Positions 24,746 to 26,424 of a stretch of 26,424 nucleotides of DNA are shown one piece after another. The stretch is taken from the NCBI GenBank assembly GCA_937974275.1, contig CALJIF010000091.1:1-26424 (forward strand), given 5' to 3'. Below the pieces are notes generated by a model, which did not search any database, had not been told where the DNA came from, and was given only the letters and a program-made list of their open reading frames with translations. The stretch comes from an uncultured Flavobacteriales bacterium. Its GTDB lineage: Bacteria > Bacteroidota > Bacteroidia > Palsa-965. A program made the translations under genes and the position numbers. Numbering within the stretch: the stretch's first letter is position 1; every line of letters starts with the position of its first letter.

Positions 24746-25420
24746 ATGGATATTTTAATTGTTGCTGCCACTAAATTTGAAATTGAGCCCCTGTTAACTG
24801 CAGCCGGTGCAATTGAAACTCATGTTGATTTTTGGGAGGCAACTGTTGGGTCAAATTCGGTTCATTTTGTGGTAACCGGAGTTGGCATGGTGGCTACAAC
24901 TTTTTCACTGACAAAAATTCTGACCCGGAAAAAATATAATCTTGTAGTTAACGTAGGAATTGCCGGTGCAATAAGTCGTGAACTTGCACTAACTCAAGTG
25001 GTAACAGTTACTTCCGATTCCTTATATGAATTAGGCGTAGAAGACGGAGAACAATTTATTCCTTGGCACAAGATGAATATAGCATCTATTGATGCCAACT
25101 TGTTTGTTGAGGGACAATTGTGGAATGATACGGGTGTTGCGAAAGAATTCAATCTGGAGCAAGTGTCAGGAATAACCGTTAATCGAGTTCACGGTAATGA
25201 TGCATCGATTGAACATTTGAAGAAATCATCTCAGGCAGTTATTGAAACAATGGAAGGTGCTGCGGTGTTTTATGTGTGCAAATCGCTGAATATACCTTTC
25301 GTTGCGATTCGTTCCATATCGAATTACGTGGAACGCAGAAATCGTGAAAACTGGAAGTTGAATGAAGCGATTAAATCTCTTAACGAAGTGGTGTTGCAAT
25401 GGCTGAACAACAAATCATAA
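24746..25420 (+). CDS. mqnB: Futalosine hydrolase MqnB
   Basis: A 224-residue nucleosidase of the PNP/UDP family. It cleaves the purine base from futalosine or aminofutalosine to give dehypoxanthinylfutalosine. Visible family segments: I-L-I-V-A-A-T at the N-terminus, F-V-V-T-G-V-G-M-V-A-T, V-V-N-V-G-I-A-G-A-I (67-76), the nucleoside-binding E-T-M-E-G-A-A (167-173) and S-I-S-N-Y-V-E-R-R-N-R-E-N-W (190-203), which distinguishes futalosine hydrolase from MTA/SAH nucleosidase. It overlaps mqnD by 22 bases, so the two are translationally coupled. The PTPS gene diverges from the same promoter region. Confidence 0.94.
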   Translation: MDILIVAATKFEIEPLLTAAGAIETHVDFWEATVGSNSVHFVVTGVGMVATTFSLTKILTRKKYNLVVNVGIAGAISRELALTQVVTVTSDSLYELGVEDGEQFIPWHKMNIASIDANLFVEGQLWNDTGVAKEFNLEQVSGITVNRVHGNDASIEHLKKSSQAVIETMEGAAVFYVCKSLNIPFVAIRSISNYVERRNRENWKLNEAIKSLNEVVLQWLNNKS

Positions 25421-26247
25421 CGCTGGCGTATTCGCCTTGCCCGAACGATTGTTTCATTTTTGATGCATTGATTCATCATAGAATTGATACGCAGGGATTG
25501 GAGTTTGATGTGCAGTTAGCTGATGTTGAAGCGCTGAACAAAGAAGCCTTTGCCGGAAAGCCCATGGTGACAAAATTGAGTTTTCATGCTTTTGGTTACT
25601 GTGCGGACAAATATGTATTGGCGGATGCAGGAAGTGCATTGGGTAATCATTGCGGACCACTACTGATTTCAAAATCACCGATTGCGGAAGAACGTTTATT
25701 GTCAGGCGATCTTAGTGTTGCAATTCCCGGAAAGTACACCACGGCTAATTTTTTGTTAAGTACTGCATTTCCTGCAATAACGGATAAGCGCATCATGCTA
25801 TTTTCCGAAATTGAAGATGCTGTGCTAAGCGGTGAGGTTGACGCAGGTCTCATCATTCACGAGAACAGATTTACATACGAGCGGAAAGGTTTGGTAAAGA
25901 TCATTGATCTTGGTGATTGGTGGGAAACCACGTATCATGCACCAATTCCATTGGGGGGAATTGCTATTCGAAGGGATTTACCTCATGCACTTCAGCACAA
26001 AATCAGTCGATTAATTCGTGAAAGTGTTGAATATGCTTTCGTTCATCCCGAGGCGTCCATGCCTTATGTGCGAGAGCATGCACAGGAAATGGAGGAGTCG
26101 GTGATGAAACAACACATACAGTTATACGTTAATCAACATTCCGTGAGTTTGGGAGAAAGCGGGAAAAGAGCAATTCGGATTTTGTTTGATACTGCACAAC
26201 AATCGGGAGTGTTAAAGCCGATAACAACTTCATTATTCTTGGATTAA
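25399..26247 (+). CDS. mqnD: 1,4-dihydroxy-6-naphthoate synthase MqnD
   Basis: A 282-residue enzyme that converts cyclic dehypoxanthinylfutalosine to 1,4-dihydroxy-6-naphthoate in the futalosine route. It has a periplasmic-binding-protein-like two-lobe fold. Motifs: Y-S-P-C-P-N-D-C-F-I-F-D-A-L (11-24), K-L-S-F-H-A-F-G-Y, G-N-H-C-G-P-L-L, A-I-P-G-K-Y-T-T-A-N and A-G-L-I-I-H-E-N-R-F. The S-P-C-P-N-D start separates it from the related chorismate dehydratase MqnA. The ATG at 25399 lies inside the end of mqnB. MqnA and MqnC, also needed for the pathway, are not in this window. Confidence 0.95.
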   Translation: MAEQQIITLAYSPCPNDCFIFDALIHHRIDTQGLEFDVQLADVEALNKEAFAGKPMVTKLSFHAFGYCADKYVLADAGSALGNHCGPLLISKSPIAEERLLSGDLSVAIPGKYTTANFLLSTAFPAITDKRIMLFSEIEDAVLSGEVDAGLIIHENRFTYERKGLVKIIDLGDWWETTYHAPIPLGGIAIRRDLPHALQHKISRLIRESVEYAFVHPEASMPYVREHAQEMEESVMKQHIQLYVNQHSVSLGESGKRAIRILFDTAQQSGVLKPITTSLFLD

Positions 26248-26253
26248 CCTGCG

Positions 26254-26261
26254 TATCTTCG
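26254..26261 (+). promoter_or_regulatory. Near-consensus -7 element of the TerC-family gene
   Basis: TATCTTCG, one mismatch from TAnnTTTG, ends 6 bases before the ATG at 26267. This is the same geometry as at mqnE, the PTPS gene and the orphan response regulator. Confidence 0.4.
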
Positions 26262-26266
26262 CGGCG

Positions 26267-26424
26267 ATGGATATCATACACACCATTTTAGGTCCCGATC
26301 CAACTGCAGGATTGCTGATCATTCTGAATCTGATTCTGATCGAGAGTTTATTGTCCGTGGATAATGCCGCGGTACTAGCCACGATGGTAATGGATCTTCC
26401 GGAAGAGCAGCGCAAGAAGGCACT
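26267..26424 (+). CDS. TerC-family integral membrane protein (5' part, runs off the window)
   Basis: The ATG at 26267 opens a frame with no stop to the window edge (52 codons). After D-I-I-H-T-I-L-G-P-D-P it gives a hydrophobic helix G-L-L-I-I-L-N-L-I-L-I-E-S-L-L-S-V-D-N-A-A-V-L-A, then D-L-P-E-E-Q-R-K-K-A. The E-S-L-L-S-V-D-N-A motif inside a membrane helix is the acidic signature of TerC/Alx-type transporters, linked in other bacteria to metal (manganese) export and metallation of exported enzymes. It begins 19 bases after the mqnD stop and may be read with it or from its own -7-like element. Confidence 0.8.
   Translation, partial: MDIIHTILGPDPTAGLLIILNLILIESLLSVDNAAVLATMVMDLPEEQRKKA

Noticed and set aside
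1..26424. Search for CRISPR arrays, transposons, prophage, tRNA or rRNA genes and defence systems
   Set aside because: No short regularly spaced repeats, transposase or integrase motifs, tRNA cloverleaf or rRNA sequence were seen; the only tandem repeat is coding.

Overview
The window reads as chromosome of a Bacteroidota bacterium. Four things point there: three secreted proteins end in type IX secretion (T9SS) C-terminal sorting domains; several genes have a TAnnTTTG promoter element right in front of the start codon; Shine-Dalgarno sites are scarce; and families typical of the phylum occur (GWxTD protein, M43 cytophagalysin-like proteases, futalosine-route menaquinone genes). The genes look like normal chromosomal content. 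I see no phage, insertion sequence, integron, CRISPR array, rRNA or tRNA.

Layout, left to right. Positions 2-67 hold the last codons of a + strand gene, probably a SpoIIE-type phosphatase. Positions 134-10796 are all on the - strand: a giant beta-helix surface protein with four 53-residue repeats, a HAD phosphatase (HxpB-like) behind mqnE, and two tandem paralogous M43 metalloproteases, each with its own hairpin terminator. An orphan OmpR-type response regulator (10917-11606, +) diverges from the second protease. An ECF sigma factor and a one-span membrane protein follow on the - strand. Next comes an envelope/housekeeping block, read from 19570 down to 12517: outer-membrane barrel protein, Omp85 protein, thioredoxin-like protein, GWxTD protein, RlmB-type rRNA methyltransferase, GT-C-like membrane protein and DUF6265-like lipoprotein, with very tight spacing at its distal end. 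fabD stands alone upstream of it. A histidine kinase and response regulator pair (20787-22825) and a PTPS-family gene - folE - Bax-inhibitor-1 block (22877-24686) complete the - strand. The right end is on the + strand: mqnB and mqnD (overlapping) and the start of a TerC-family gene.

Functional themes: (1) menaquinone by the futalosine route, with mqnE about 17.6 kb from mqnB/mqnD; (2) pterin synthesis from GTP by FolE and a PTPS whose CX5HGH motif resembles the 6-pyruvoyl-type enzyme; (3) T9SS-exported proteases and an adhesin-like protein; (4) signalling and outer-membrane assembly.

The least ordinary signals are a candidate small RNA on the + strand (about 20684-20788), a recurring promoter geometry that predicts leaderless mRNAs, and very close divergent promoters flanking a perfect palindrome between the PTPS gene and mqnB. 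I did not find a clearly novel multi-gene system. No gene-free stretch exceeds 300 bases; the longest is 20542-20786.
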